This document shows positions 26,525 through 35,800 of a stretch of DNA of 64,000 nucleotides, in pieces (position 1 is the stretch's first letter; every line of letters starts with the position of its first letter). Position numbers and translations under genes: made by a program. A model generated the notes under the pieces. It saw nothing but the letters and a program-made list of their open reading frames with translations. It was not told where the DNA came from and did no database searches. This stretch comes from GCA-020344555 sp964405925. GTDB taxonomy: Bacteria; Planctomycetota; Phycisphaerae; UBA1845. Where the stretch lies: NCBI GenBank assembly GCA_964405925.1, contig CAYOQG010000001.1:14978-78977 (forward strand), written 5' to 3'.

Positions 26525-27949
26525 CTACGCGGGCCGAGCATCCAGCACGTTTACGAGCTCGACGAAGTGGGCGCCTCGCTCGGCAAAGTTGGCATACGCG
26601 TCGAAACTCGGCGCGCCCGGTGAGAACAATACGGCATCGCCCCGCTTGGCCTCATTGCGGCCGAGCAGGACCCCTTCAGCGAGACCTTCAACCTCATGGG
26701 CAACGACAGGGCGCTGGGCGTCGATGCGATCGAGAGTGGTCGCAGCTCCGCGGACCGCCCGTGCAAATGTAGCCCTCGATTCGCCGGTGCAGATCACCGC
26801 TCGGCACGACTTGGCGAGCGACGCGGCGCATACCTCCAGTGGGACGTCCTTCTTTTGCCCGCCAACGATGGCGATGATGGGCCGCTCAAGGGCGGTAAGG
26901 GCCCTCATCATCGTTACCGGTGAGGTCGATTTGGAATCGTTGTAGTAGTCCACACCGTCGATCGTTCGCACAAACTCCAGTCGGTGGGGCAGTCCCCTGA
27001 AGGTCCGCAGTACGCCACGCACTTCGGTCTCCGGTATACCTAGATGGCGGGCAACCGCCATCACACACGCGGCGTTGGCTTGGTTGTGTTCGCCGGGGAC
27101 AAGCAGATCGGCTCGTGGATCGAGCGGTTGGACCCGCGTAACACGCGCCTCGTGCCGCACCGCCTGTCGCCGAATCATCCTGGCCGCCTCGGCATCAATC
27201 TCACCGACAAAGACGTGACTTTGGCAATGCAGGTCGCGGGCGATGTTCAGTTTCGTCGCCACATATCTGTCATATTCCCCATAGCGATCGAGATGATGCG
27301 GCGAGAGATTCGTGATCAAGGCGATCGGTGGTGCCCACTGAATGCGCGGCAAATCCTCGAGTTGGGCGCTGGACATCTCGAGGACGACCAAGTCGGTTGG
27401 GCGGATGCTGTTGAGGTCGGTCAGCAATGACCGACCGATGTTTCCACCCAGGTAGACGCCCGTCCAACCGGTACCGGCTGGCCGGCACTTGTCGAATACT
27501 TCCGCGAGCATCGCGCAGGTGGTGCTCTTACCGAACGTGCCCGTGACCCCGATAATCTCAGCCGGGCAACGCTCACAGAACAAGTTCATTTCGGTGCTCC
27601 AGGCGATTGAGCGGCTCTGGATAACGTGAAAGAACTCTGACTTGTCTTTGTTGACGGCCGGGTTGACGACGACGAAGTCGACCGCATCCAGATCGCCCAG
27701 GTCGTGCCCACCGAGGTGGAACGTGAGGTCCAGGTCATGCAGCGAAGTCAGAGAATCCGCCAGCGCCTCGGGCCTCGCCTGATCAGTCACCGTGACAATC
27801 GCTCCCTGCTCCGCCAGCCATCGGGTGACGCCAACACCGCCTCCGAAGCGTCCCAGACCGACAACAAGCGCGCGACGCCCGGCTATCGAGCCCGGCCCAC
27901 CACCGTTGTGGGGCACACGAAGCGACGTCGAGGCAGAAGACCGCACCAT
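26525..27949 (-). CDS. murD: UDP-N-acetylmuramoyl-L-alanine--D-glutamate ligase
   Basis: Cytosolic Mur ligase that adds D-glutamate to UDP-MurNAc-L-Ala using ATP. 474 residues, a little above the usual ~440-450. N-terminal Rossmann-like domain (RRALVVGLGRFGGGVGVTRWL), central ATPase domain with EMSSAQLEDLP and NLSPHHLDRYGEY, and C-terminal domain with RGLPHRLEFV and YYNDSKSTSP are all present. The phosphate loop reads GVTGTFGKSTT, with Phe139 where GTNGKST has Asn; lysine 141 is kept. ATG 27949 was chosen over the upstream 27997 start because GGGAGAGG stands eight bases before it. The gene stands outside any division/cell-wall cluster. Function is very likely intact. Confidence 0.93.
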   Translation of the reverse strand: MVRSSASTSLRVPHNGGGPGSIAGRRALVVGLGRFGGGVGVTRWLAEQGAIVTVTDQARPEALADSLTSLHDLDLTFHLGGHDLGDLDAVDFVVVNPAVNKDKSEFFHVIQSRSIAWSTEMNLFCERCPAEIIGVTGTFGKSTTCAMLAEVFDKCRPAGTGWTGVYLGGNIGRSLLTDLNSIRPTDLVVLEMSSAQLEDLPRIQWAPPIALITNLSPHHLDRYGEYDRYVATKLNIARDLHCQSHVFVGEIDAEAARMIRRQAVRHEARVTRVQPLDPRADLLVPGEHNQANAACVMAVARHLGIPETEVRGVLRTFRGLPHRLEFVRTIDGVDYYNDSKSTSPVTMMRALTALERPIIAIVGGQKKDVPLEVCAASLAKSCRAVICTGESRATFARAVRGAATTLDRIDAQRPVVAHEVEGLAEGVLLGRNEAKRGDAVLFSPGAPSFDAYANFAERGAHFVELVNVLDARPA

Positions 27950-28366
27950 GCTGATAACCTCTCCCTGAGAAGGCACCCGTCTCGCTCTCGCGGGCATTTT
28001 AGGGGGCCGGCTGTGGTCCAGAAAGTCTGGGCCTGTTCAACCAGGGGTAGGGGTTGCCACACCAGAACCCAGCATGGCTGCCGCTGGTCGAGGCGTGCTC
28101 GCCGGTTTTGGTGCGGGTCCCCTTTGTTGACAGGTCTCTTGGGGTGCCCGTATAAAACCTCGACCGAACCCCCGCCCGCGATTCCGGCACGATTCAGTCG
28201 TGTGGGACGTACGAATGCCGTAGGCGGCCTGGAATCGCGGTTGCGGGGCCCGAAACTGGCTTCGAATTTCTGGCAGGGCCCACCGATTCCCGCCCGATAA
28301 CTCGGGATCGTCGGGAACGCTGAGGCATCTGTCATCACGCCTTGTAGATTTCGGAGTATCGAGGCG
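27950..28366. other. Intergenic region with promoter of the FG-GAP gene
   Basis: 417 bp between divergent genes. It holds a near-consensus promoter (28127-28156) pointing to the FG-GAP gene. The ~200-nt leader has a CCCGA/TCGGG hairpin near 28294-28307. No coding sequence recognised. Confidence 0.45.
28127..28156 (+). promoter_or_regulatory. Near-consensus sigma-70 promoter (TTGACA - 18 bp - TATAAA)
   Basis: -35 TTGACA at 28127-28132, 18-bp spacer, -10 TATAAA at 28151-28156. Transcription would begin about 28163, giving the FG-GAP lipoprotein gene a leader of about 200 nt. Confidence 0.6.
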
Positions 28367-31300
28367 ATGCAAAGAGTACTTGTCGATTCGATCCACCGCG
28401 GCAGGCGTCCCCGAAGGACCTCGGGCCTGATCAGTCTTGGCACGGCAGCCTGCGTTCTTACGATCTTGGCGCTTTCCGGATGCCCCACGTCGTCCCCGAA
28501 CGGGGACGACAACGTCAACGGTAACGACAACGGAGGGACCGACGGCGATACCGGCGTGCTGGGAGGCAAGATCATCAGCTTCTCGACGTTTTTCAGCATG
28601 TCCGAGCTGGACCCCGCTGTGTCGGTCCTCTACGAGGTGACCGGCGGCCCCGACTCGATCGCTGGTTTCTACGTTCCCGTCGCCGATGCCAACCCGGCTG
28701 CGGGTGAGACTGGGGATCGCGTGGTCGCGGCGACGTCCCTGCCCTCGACCGGTCCGAATAGGAGGTTCCAGTTCGATCCCCGGGTCGCCGGTGTTGGCTA
28801 TTTCAAGGTGGGTATCCTTCTCGAGCGTGGTGATGAGACTGCGGAAGCCCTGAGCACGGGCGTCGTCCAGGTCGAGGGGCAACCAAGTCCCCGCTTCATC
28901 CGACCCGTCGCGGCTTTTGACGAGGTGCTCCAAGGGACGGAGGTCCCGGTAGCCTTCGACGCGGGTGATCCGGAGGGCGACGTTCAGTGGCGTCTGTTTT
29001 ACCTGAGCGAGTCTGATTCGCAGAACAATCTCCCAGATGAGCTTGGGACACTCCTGGCCGCCGGTCGAGGGAACGTTGGCGGAGCGACGTTCTCTACGGC
29101 GGGGTTGGGGAGCGGTGACTATCAGCTTGGCCTATCCGCGACGGACAGCGGCTCGTCCGTGAGCGCGACCGTCGCCTCGGGTAACTTGGATCGAATCATT
29201 ACGGTTTTTGGACCGATCGTACGAGTGGTCGCCCAGAGCGAGATCCAGCCGCCCACCTTCCGGTTCACCGCACCCGGCAACAACGATGTCGCGCTGTTTC
29301 GAAACGAAGCGTTCACAATCCAGTTTTCCACAACGATCAACGAACCCGGGGCTAAGGCGTTAATCGAGTTGTTCTACGATAGCGACAACAGAATCACGAA
29401 CGGATTTGCGAACACGATCGCACAGAACCTCGATGAGACGAGAACGTCGTTCCCGCTCCCGACTTCGGATATTCCCGAGGGAACATGGTGCATCGGGGCA
29501 ACAGTCATTACCGTGGGGGGAATCAGCGCCCCGATCACGCTCTACGCGAGCGGAAGCATTGAAATCGTGCGCAATCCCACGCTTACGGTCACCGAGCCGG
29601 ACAGTTCGCTTCCCGTCCCCCCGTCAACACCCGTGTCGATCGTGTGGGCGACAAACGCGCCAGAATCAGCGGGAACCGTCAGCGTGTTCGTGCGAACGCT
29701 GGGTACAGGAGAGAGCGCGACATTATTGTCTTCTGTGCCCCTGACCCAGACTTCGACGGTCTTCCAGGAAGAGACGTCGGGCTTATACGAGGTCACCGTT
29801 CGACTGGATTTCATTGATGCTACCCATCTCGAAAAGCAGGCGGGCGCCCTGATTCGCGTCTCCTCCCTGCCGAGAATCCTCTGGTTAGGATCGCTTATCG
29901 ATCCCGACCCGCCATTTGACGGGGCGATTTTTGGGGGTGTGAACTTCGAGGATAATGCGGGGTCAGCGCTGAGTGAAGCGGGGGACCTCGATGGCGACGG
30001 CCATGGGGATTTCGTCATCGCTGCTCGTTATGGCAAGCCGTTCTTCCGCAATCCGTCAGGTATCGGTCAGGGTGAAGCCTATGTCATTTACGGGGGCTCT
30101 GGCGCGGGCAGGCTGGCGGGTGAATACAACCTCAACTCCGTGGGGACCGAAACCCTCCGTGGGATAGCGTTGCCTGGCATTCCTACCGTCGACAACACCG
30201 ATGAGACCTATGGTCTGGATGGTGTTACGCTCATCCCGGACGTTGACGGGGACGGTCATGGCGAGCTGTTGTTCGGGTTCCCATTCGTCGATTCTGCGGG
30301 GGGCAATGTGGGCCCGCTCGAGGCTGACGGCCAGTTCCGCCAGGGCGGTGTGGTCATGCTGAGCAGTAATAACAGTCTTCTGGCTGACCCGCCGATAACG
30401 GACGCGGTCATACACCTGTCAGCCGTTGGACAGACCTTCTCCGAGATGACCGTTACTCCAAGTGCCGCTAACTTGGCAGTCTTCGACGCATGGCGGTTTG
30501 AGGGAACACAATGTGTCAACGGGACCGACGGGGTCGTCGATACGATCCACGGACCCTGTATCGGCTTTGTTTCGCTGCTTGCCCCGCCACTTTGGGAACA
30601 GGTGGGTTTTGAGATCTACACAGGTCCCGAGAGTGAGGGATTGTGCAGAACCTTCTACAACTTGGTCGGGTGTAACCAGAGTCCTGACCCGTTCTTCGAG
30701 TCGGACGCGGGTTCCGGCTTTTACCCCTCGGCAGCCGTTGCCCTGGAGCCGCGTGGGGCGCGGATCATAGGGCAGGGCGACGGTGAACGGTTCGGCATGG
30801 CGGTGACAGCCACGACTTCCCCTGATGACGGCGACCCGGGCGATCTTATCATCAGCGCTCCGGAGCGCAACGCGTCCAGCGCGTTCATCGAGGGGCTTAC
30901 TGGGACTCTTTCCGACGCCGGTGTTGCGTATCTGGTCGATAACCGTTCGCTATGGTCGCGCGTTGGTAACGAGGTCCCACCAGCACCTTACCAGTACGTG
31001 ATGGGTGTCACCAGTCATTGCGGAGACAATCGCTCTGGCGGGCTGCAGGACGCCATCCGGATCGCCGGTGCCGAACGCGACAACATCCAGAACGTCATCG
31101 GCGTGGGGGATTTCAACGGCGACGGGCGGAACGACTTTGCGGTGGGTGCACCCGGAGCCGGTGGCGGACAAGGGCGGGTATATGTCGCTTACCGCAGAGA
31201 CGAGGCGATCGAAGGGGATTTCCTCCTCAGCAAGCTTGAGCTCGATCCCGGGAACGCGGAGCGGCTGGCTGGAATGCTCATAGTGAGGTCCTCGGCAGCC

Positions 31301-32167
31301 GCTTTGGGCTTTAGCCTTGCAAGCCGCGTGGATTTCAACGGTGATGATATAGATGATCTTGTGATCGGGGCGCCCAACGCGTCTGGCGGCATCGGCGAAG
31401 TGATCCTCGTGTTCGGGAACTCGGGTGTGGTAAGCCCGCTAGGCGGGATCAGCATCGATTCGCTGCTTGCGACGCGCACCGTCGATAACCGACCTGTCGC
31501 AGCCCGGATCACCGGGAACTTACGTGACGCCAAGGGTCTGTTGGGCTTCAATGTGGCCAACGCCGGGGATCTCGACGGCGATGGAGGCGATGACCTTCTG
31601 ATCGCCGCACCTGGGGCGTCGCCTCGCTTCGACCCCACTCCGAGCGATGCCGCGGATGCTTTGACCGAGCCCGGCCTGGACCTGGACTTTGACGGTGTGC
31701 GGGATGATCTCTTTGGAGTCGATGATGAGCTTCCGGCGGCCGGAATCGTCTATGTGATCTTGAGCCAAAACCGGCTGGATCAGATCCGAACGTGTGACAG
31801 CGACGGTCGAGCCTGTGTTACCGACGCTGACTGTGACACGGACGACGTGTGCACGAGCACTTCGATGACGATCAACATCGATCAGCTCGGCACAAGCCAG
31901 CTCCGGGGGTTCATGATCGTGGGGCGCAATCCGGGTGATCAGATCGGCGGTGGTGATGCCGGTGATACCACCGCGGGCGGTCTCGATGTTAAGAACGGTC
32001 GTGGTCGCTCGCGCGGGCTCTCCCCAGCGGGGGATGTCGACGGCGACGGCCGGGGCGACATTCTGATCGGCTCGGTGGTCGCCGATCCCCGGATCAATCC
32101 CAGCACGGGCAAGGGTGTGCGTAATGGGGGCGAAGCCTACCTTGTTTATGGTACGGCCGCCCCGTAG
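28367..32167 (+). CDS. FG-GAP repeat lipoprotein (integrin-alpha-like)
   Basis: 1,266 residues. The long N-terminal signal ends LALSGCPTSS, so the protein is probably a lipoprotein; a Asn/Asp/Gly-rich spacer (GDDNVNGNDNGG) follows. Residues ~60-530 are beta-sandwich-like. From ~535 to the end come FG-GAP units with calcium-loop signatures: DLDGDGHGDFVIAARYG, DVDGDGHGELLFG, DFNGDGRNDFAVGAPGAGG, DFNGDDIDDLVIGAPN, DLDGDGGDDLLIAAPG and DVDGDGRGDILIGS. These fold as a beta-propeller in integrin alpha chains. A Cys motif (CVTDADCDTDDVC) lies between the fifth and sixth. GGAG ten bases before ATG 28367 is the likely ribosome site. Role: probably a surface adhesion or ligand-binding propeller. Confidence 0.85.
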   Translation: MQRVLVDSIHRGRRPRRTSGLISLGTAACVLTILALSGCPTSSPNGDDNVNGNDNGGTDGDTGVLGGKIISFSTFFSMSELDPAVSVLYEVTGGPDSIAGFYVPVADANPAAGETGDRVVAATSLPSTGPNRRFQFDPRVAGVGYFKVGILLERGDETAEALSTGVVQVEGQPSPRFIRPVAAFDEVLQGTEVPVAFDAGDPEGDVQWRLFYLSESDSQNNLPDELGTLLAAGRGNVGGATFSTAGLGSGDYQLGLSATDSGSSVSATVASGNLDRIITVFGPIVRVVAQSEIQPPTFRFTAPGNNDVALFRNEAFTIQFSTTINEPGAKALIELFYDSDNRITNGFANTIAQNLDETRTSFPLPTSDIPEGTWCIGATVITVGGISAPITLYASGSIEIVRNPTLTVTEPDSSLPVPPSTPVSIVWATNAPESAGTVSVFVRTLGTGESATLLSSVPLTQTSTVFQEETSGLYEVTVRLDFIDATHLEKQAGALIRVSSLPRILWLGSLIDPDPPFDGAIFGGVNFEDNAGSALSEAGDLDGDGHGDFVIAARYGKPFFRNPSGIGQGEAYVIYGGSGAGRLAGEYNLNSVGTETLRGIALPGIPTVDNTDETYGLDGVTLIPDVDGDGHGELLFGFPFVDSAGGNVGPLEADGQFRQGGVVMLSSNNSLLADPPITDAVIHLSAVGQTFSEMTVTPSAANLAVFDAWRFEGTQCVNGTDGVVDTIHGPCIGFVSLLAPPLWEQVGFEIYTGPESEGLCRTFYNLVGCNQSPDPFFESDAGSGFYPSAAVALEPRGARIIGQGDGERFGMAVTATTSPDDGDPGDLIISAPERNASSAFIEGLTGTLSDAGVAYLVDNRSLWSRVGNEVPPAPYQYVMGVTSHCGDNRSGGLQDAIRIAGAERDNIQNVIGVGDFNGDGRNDFAVGAPGAGGGQGRVYVAYRRDEAIEGDFLLSKLELDPGNAERLAGMLIVRSSAAALGFSLASRVDFNGDDIDDLVIGAPNASGGIGEVILVFGNSGVVSPLGGISIDSLLATRTVDNRPVAARITGNLRDAKGLLGFNVANAGDLDGDGGDDLLIAAPGASPRFDPTPSDAADALTEPGLDLDFDGVRDDLFGVDDELPAAGIVYVILSQNRLDQIRTCDSDGRACVTDADCDTDDVCTSTSMTINIDQLGTSQLRGFMIVGRNPGDQIGGGDAGDTTAGGLDVKNGRGRSRGLSPAGDVDGDGRGDILIGSVVADPRINPSTGKGVRNGGEAYLVYGTAAP

Positions 32168-32188
32168 CGCGACCCTTGACACGACGCA

Positions 32189-32235
32189 CTCCGCTCCGCG
32201 GAGGTGTTGCTTCGCAACACGCAGGCTTCGCCTGC
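32189..32235. terminator. Three abutting hairpins downstream of FG-GAP gene
   Basis: Stems CTCCGC/GCGGAG (32189-32203), GTGTTGC/GCAACAC (32204-32220) and GCAGGC/GCCTGC (32221-32235) follow each other without spacers, each with a 3-base loop (TCC, TTC, TTC). They lie 22 bases after the stop codon. They may protect or end the transcript; there is no U-run. Confidence 0.45.
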
Positions 32236-32402
32236 CGCGGCGAGTCGAGGGTTTGCGTTTGGAGGCGATTGGCGCGTGTTTGCGCGGTCGCGCTAGTTCG
32301 ACTTAACCAACCCAGCTTGCACTTTCCGCGCGCGATGTAAGTCCCGTAGTTACCGATAATTACGGCTTGATTAACCCGCAGAGCGTCGCGGACCGTAATC
32401 AG

Positions 32403-32432
32403 TTGACAGACACTTAGCACGAGCGATACGAT
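32403..32432 (+). promoter_or_regulatory. Candidate promoter (TTGACA - 18 bp - TACGAT)
   Basis: A consensus -35 and a fair -10 with an 18-bp spacer. If used for the M6-like gene, the leader would be ~380 nt. Confidence 0.4.
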
Positions 32433-32817
32433 TGCCATCGACCCTACACCAATTGCCCCGAAATGTGGACGCTTGGTTGCGGAGCGCTCAAGGTGATTGG
32501 TGCGAGGTCGAGGCGTGATCGTGCTCCAGTAACGATGCGTTTTCGGCGGTGGAGAAAGCTGGGGCCTTGCCCGGTCGCCCCCCCAGAGAGGGATGTGCAT
32601 GTGTGTCCCTATCCGCCGCGCGCGTGCGCTTAGTGCGTCCGCCACAGGCTAGCGGGATGCCGGGAAGGCAACGGCCTCCACGCTTGCACTATGCCGTGCC
32701 CCCTGCGGGGGGGGGCGGCTGTCTCCGATGTAGATCGAGATGCTGTCTCAAACTTCGATGCTCGTTGCATGGCAGACACTGAACCTGCGGCGAGCGCCCA
32801 AGGGGAGTGGCTGTCAG

Positions 32818-35800
32818 ATGTCAAGACAGAACGAACGGCCTCGAATGACGCGGTTCTTCCGCCTCGGCGGAGCGGTGTCCCTTCTTGCCACCATGTGCGG
32901 TGGGGCGATGGGCTTGTTGCTGTCGAGCGGTATTGCCCGAGCTGGTGAGCGCCAGTTCCTGGTGATCCTGGCGACGTCGCCGAAACAATACCCGAATCCT
33001 GATCGCGACCCGCTCGGGCGTCCAACAGGTGGTCTCATCAACCGGCAAGCGATCTTCAACCAGTACTTTGACACCGCGAATGACGACATCGGGTCGTTTG
33101 CCGAGTATTGGGAGGAGATCAGCTACGGGGACGTCACGATCAGCGGCAATGTCGCGGATTGGATCAATCTTCAGTGGGCAATCCAACCGCCGCTGCTCGA
33201 TCCGACGGAAGACGACGATATCAACCCCTCGGACGAGGATCTGGATAACAACGAGAGTCGGAACTCCCCGGCCAATTTCTACGACTTGAACCGCAGTGGG
33301 CAATACGAATACGGTCAAGGCGAGCAGTTTGATAACTATTCGGCGTCAACGCGCATCGACATCGACGGTGACCCCAACCGCCAGGACAACGGCCCCACCG
33401 TTCTTGGACCGGGCAGTTTTCACCATACCGAGTCTCCGTTCTTTTGGCCGGTGTGGAAACCGGGCGAGCGTTTCGTCGACATGGACGATGACGGCAAATG
33501 GGACGGCCTGGACGAAGCCAATAACAGAATGGATTGGTTGCCGCGGGGCAGCCCAGACGGAGTTCCGGATCTGCTGGGCCCGTGGTTCGATCTGAATGGG
33601 GATGGGGCCGCGGATAACGCAGGCGACTGCATCTACCTCGCAGACAGCGATAACGATAGAAAGCCAGATTGCTGCCCGAACGGCCCCGGTTACCCCGGGT
33701 GCGCTTCCTACGACCCCGATGCGGCACTGAGTCCAAGCTATCTCCCTTCGTGTCCGCCGACGACGTGGACTGGTCCACGCGGCGAAGTGACTGACTGCAA
33801 CGGGAACCTGATTCCGGATGCCTGTGACCTGAGCTGTGAATCGACCGCCTGCCGGCGCACCGGTTGGTTGGACGATCCCTTGTTCATCGATACCGGGGAC
33901 CCCTGCACCGGCAACGCAGACTGTGATACGGAGTTGGGCTACGGCTGTGATCCTGCAACCGATACGTGCAGGCTTTGCGGTGCCAGCCGAGATGACCTTC
34001 CATGGACAGGCAGCGGCGGTGCGTGCCGTCCCACGGTAAACAACATTCCGGACGAGTGCGAGTTTGCCCTTCTTGCCTATCCCACTCCCGGGAATGCGTG
34101 CGTCGAAGAGGAAATCGACGACACACACCCCTGCTTTTTGGTGGGGATCACCGTCCCTTGCATCAGGCAGATCCCGGCAAGGATCGACAGCCTCGCCCAG
34201 CGATGCGAATACGACGATTCCAACAACAGCGAAGAGCTTGATATCGTTGAACCGTTCGAGAACTTCCTGAGACGTTGGGATCCGTGCATTATCGCGCCCG
34301 AAGCGTCGCCGGATAACCAGGAATCCGTGACCGCTCACTGGGTGAAGGTCTATGACCCGAGCAGCTCGTGGTGTCAAGACCCTGAGGACCCCGAGGGCGA
34401 GCAATTCTTCGGAAACCTGGCTGAGGGCTGCCCGCTCGAGGTGTCTACATTTAACTATTGCAAGCCCGACTATATCCGTGACAACTATCCGGCCCGGGGC
34501 AAGATGTGCCGTGACACGGGTGTGTCATGCGAAGTGTGCTCGGTAACCGGCTTTCCGTGTCAGAATGATGCCGACTGTCGCCCTGACCTGTGCGCATCAA
34601 GTGGCGTTTTTTGTCAAAGCGACGCTGATTGCCCCGGTAGTGGTGAGACCTGCGGTGAGATTTGCCTGCAGTGCGGCGCGAACGATGTGTGCCGCTCGGG
34701 CGTGGAGGAGCTCATCGAGGAGGCGGGCGGAAGAACGATCTTCGGGTCGCATGACCCGGATGGAAAAATCGAGGAAGCGGGCGAGTTGTGCGTCTGCCCG
34801 ACGATGTCCTGTCAGAGCATGTCTGACTGCACGGCTCTCTCAGATTACTCACAGGTGAATTCGATCTGCGCGGGCATGGAAACTTGCCGACGGAATACCG
34901 ATTGCGCGTCCGGACAATGCATCAACCCCGACGGCAGCGTTGATGGCAGCGACAACAAGTATTGCGTGGGGGAGATGTTCTGCTCGTGCGTGGACATTTC
35001 GCTACCCGGCCAGGATGTGATCCCAAACGCCTGTATCGCCGGGCAGCATGTGGAGTTCAACCCGCCTGATCGATGGTTCGACAGGGTCGCGATTAACGGC
35101 CCCGATCGCACAGAGGTTTACACAACGAAGATGCGACCAGCCGGTGACGAGCGAGGGGACGATTCCTTCATCCCGTCCACCGTGACGCCCAAGCCAGGTA
35201 GCTACATCTCACCCGACTCGCACCAGCCAATTGACGAGCCTTGGTACGAGCAAGCGTGGGAGGACAGATATAACGCAGCGTCGTGCCTCAATCCGGATCT
35301 GTTTGTGGCCAACCCGCCACCTAACACCCTTTTCTTCGCGCCTTGCGAATGTGAGCTTGGCGGTTTTGACCCTTTGCAGCCTGAAGGCCCGGGTAACGTC
35401 AGACGCGGTCATTGTGACCCGCCGCCGTGGCCTGGGGAGAATAATCCCGACCTTTTCGAGAACGTTCGCCCCTTCGTCCCGTTCGACGATGTGGATCCCG
35501 ATGTGTACGACCCGATTGTGAATCGGCGATTCTTCAAGGCGAATGCCGGCGGGCTCAACGGTAACGGTACAGGCTGGATCGGGTGCGACGCCGATATCGA
35601 TCCGATCGTAGTGTTCGAGACTGGAGACTTGAACGACACGGGATTCGAGGAGGCTTGCGATGCGCCGATCTTGCCGGAGGAAGTCGACGGAGCTGGTGAG
35701 CCGGGCATCTTCTACGACGGATGGGTCGAGCATGACGATCTCGCTTCATCCAAATACCACCGGGCCGGTGACCAGCGTTTGGGTGAGGTGACCTCACCGT

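Larger units (their letters stand above)
32168..32817. other. Intergenic region with hairpin array and candidate promoter
   Basis: 650 bp. Directly after the FG-GAP stop are three abutting hairpins (32189-32235). A candidate promoter (TTGACA 32403-32408, 18-bp spacer, TACGAT 32427-32432) points towards the next gene. No gene recognised. Confidence 0.45.
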
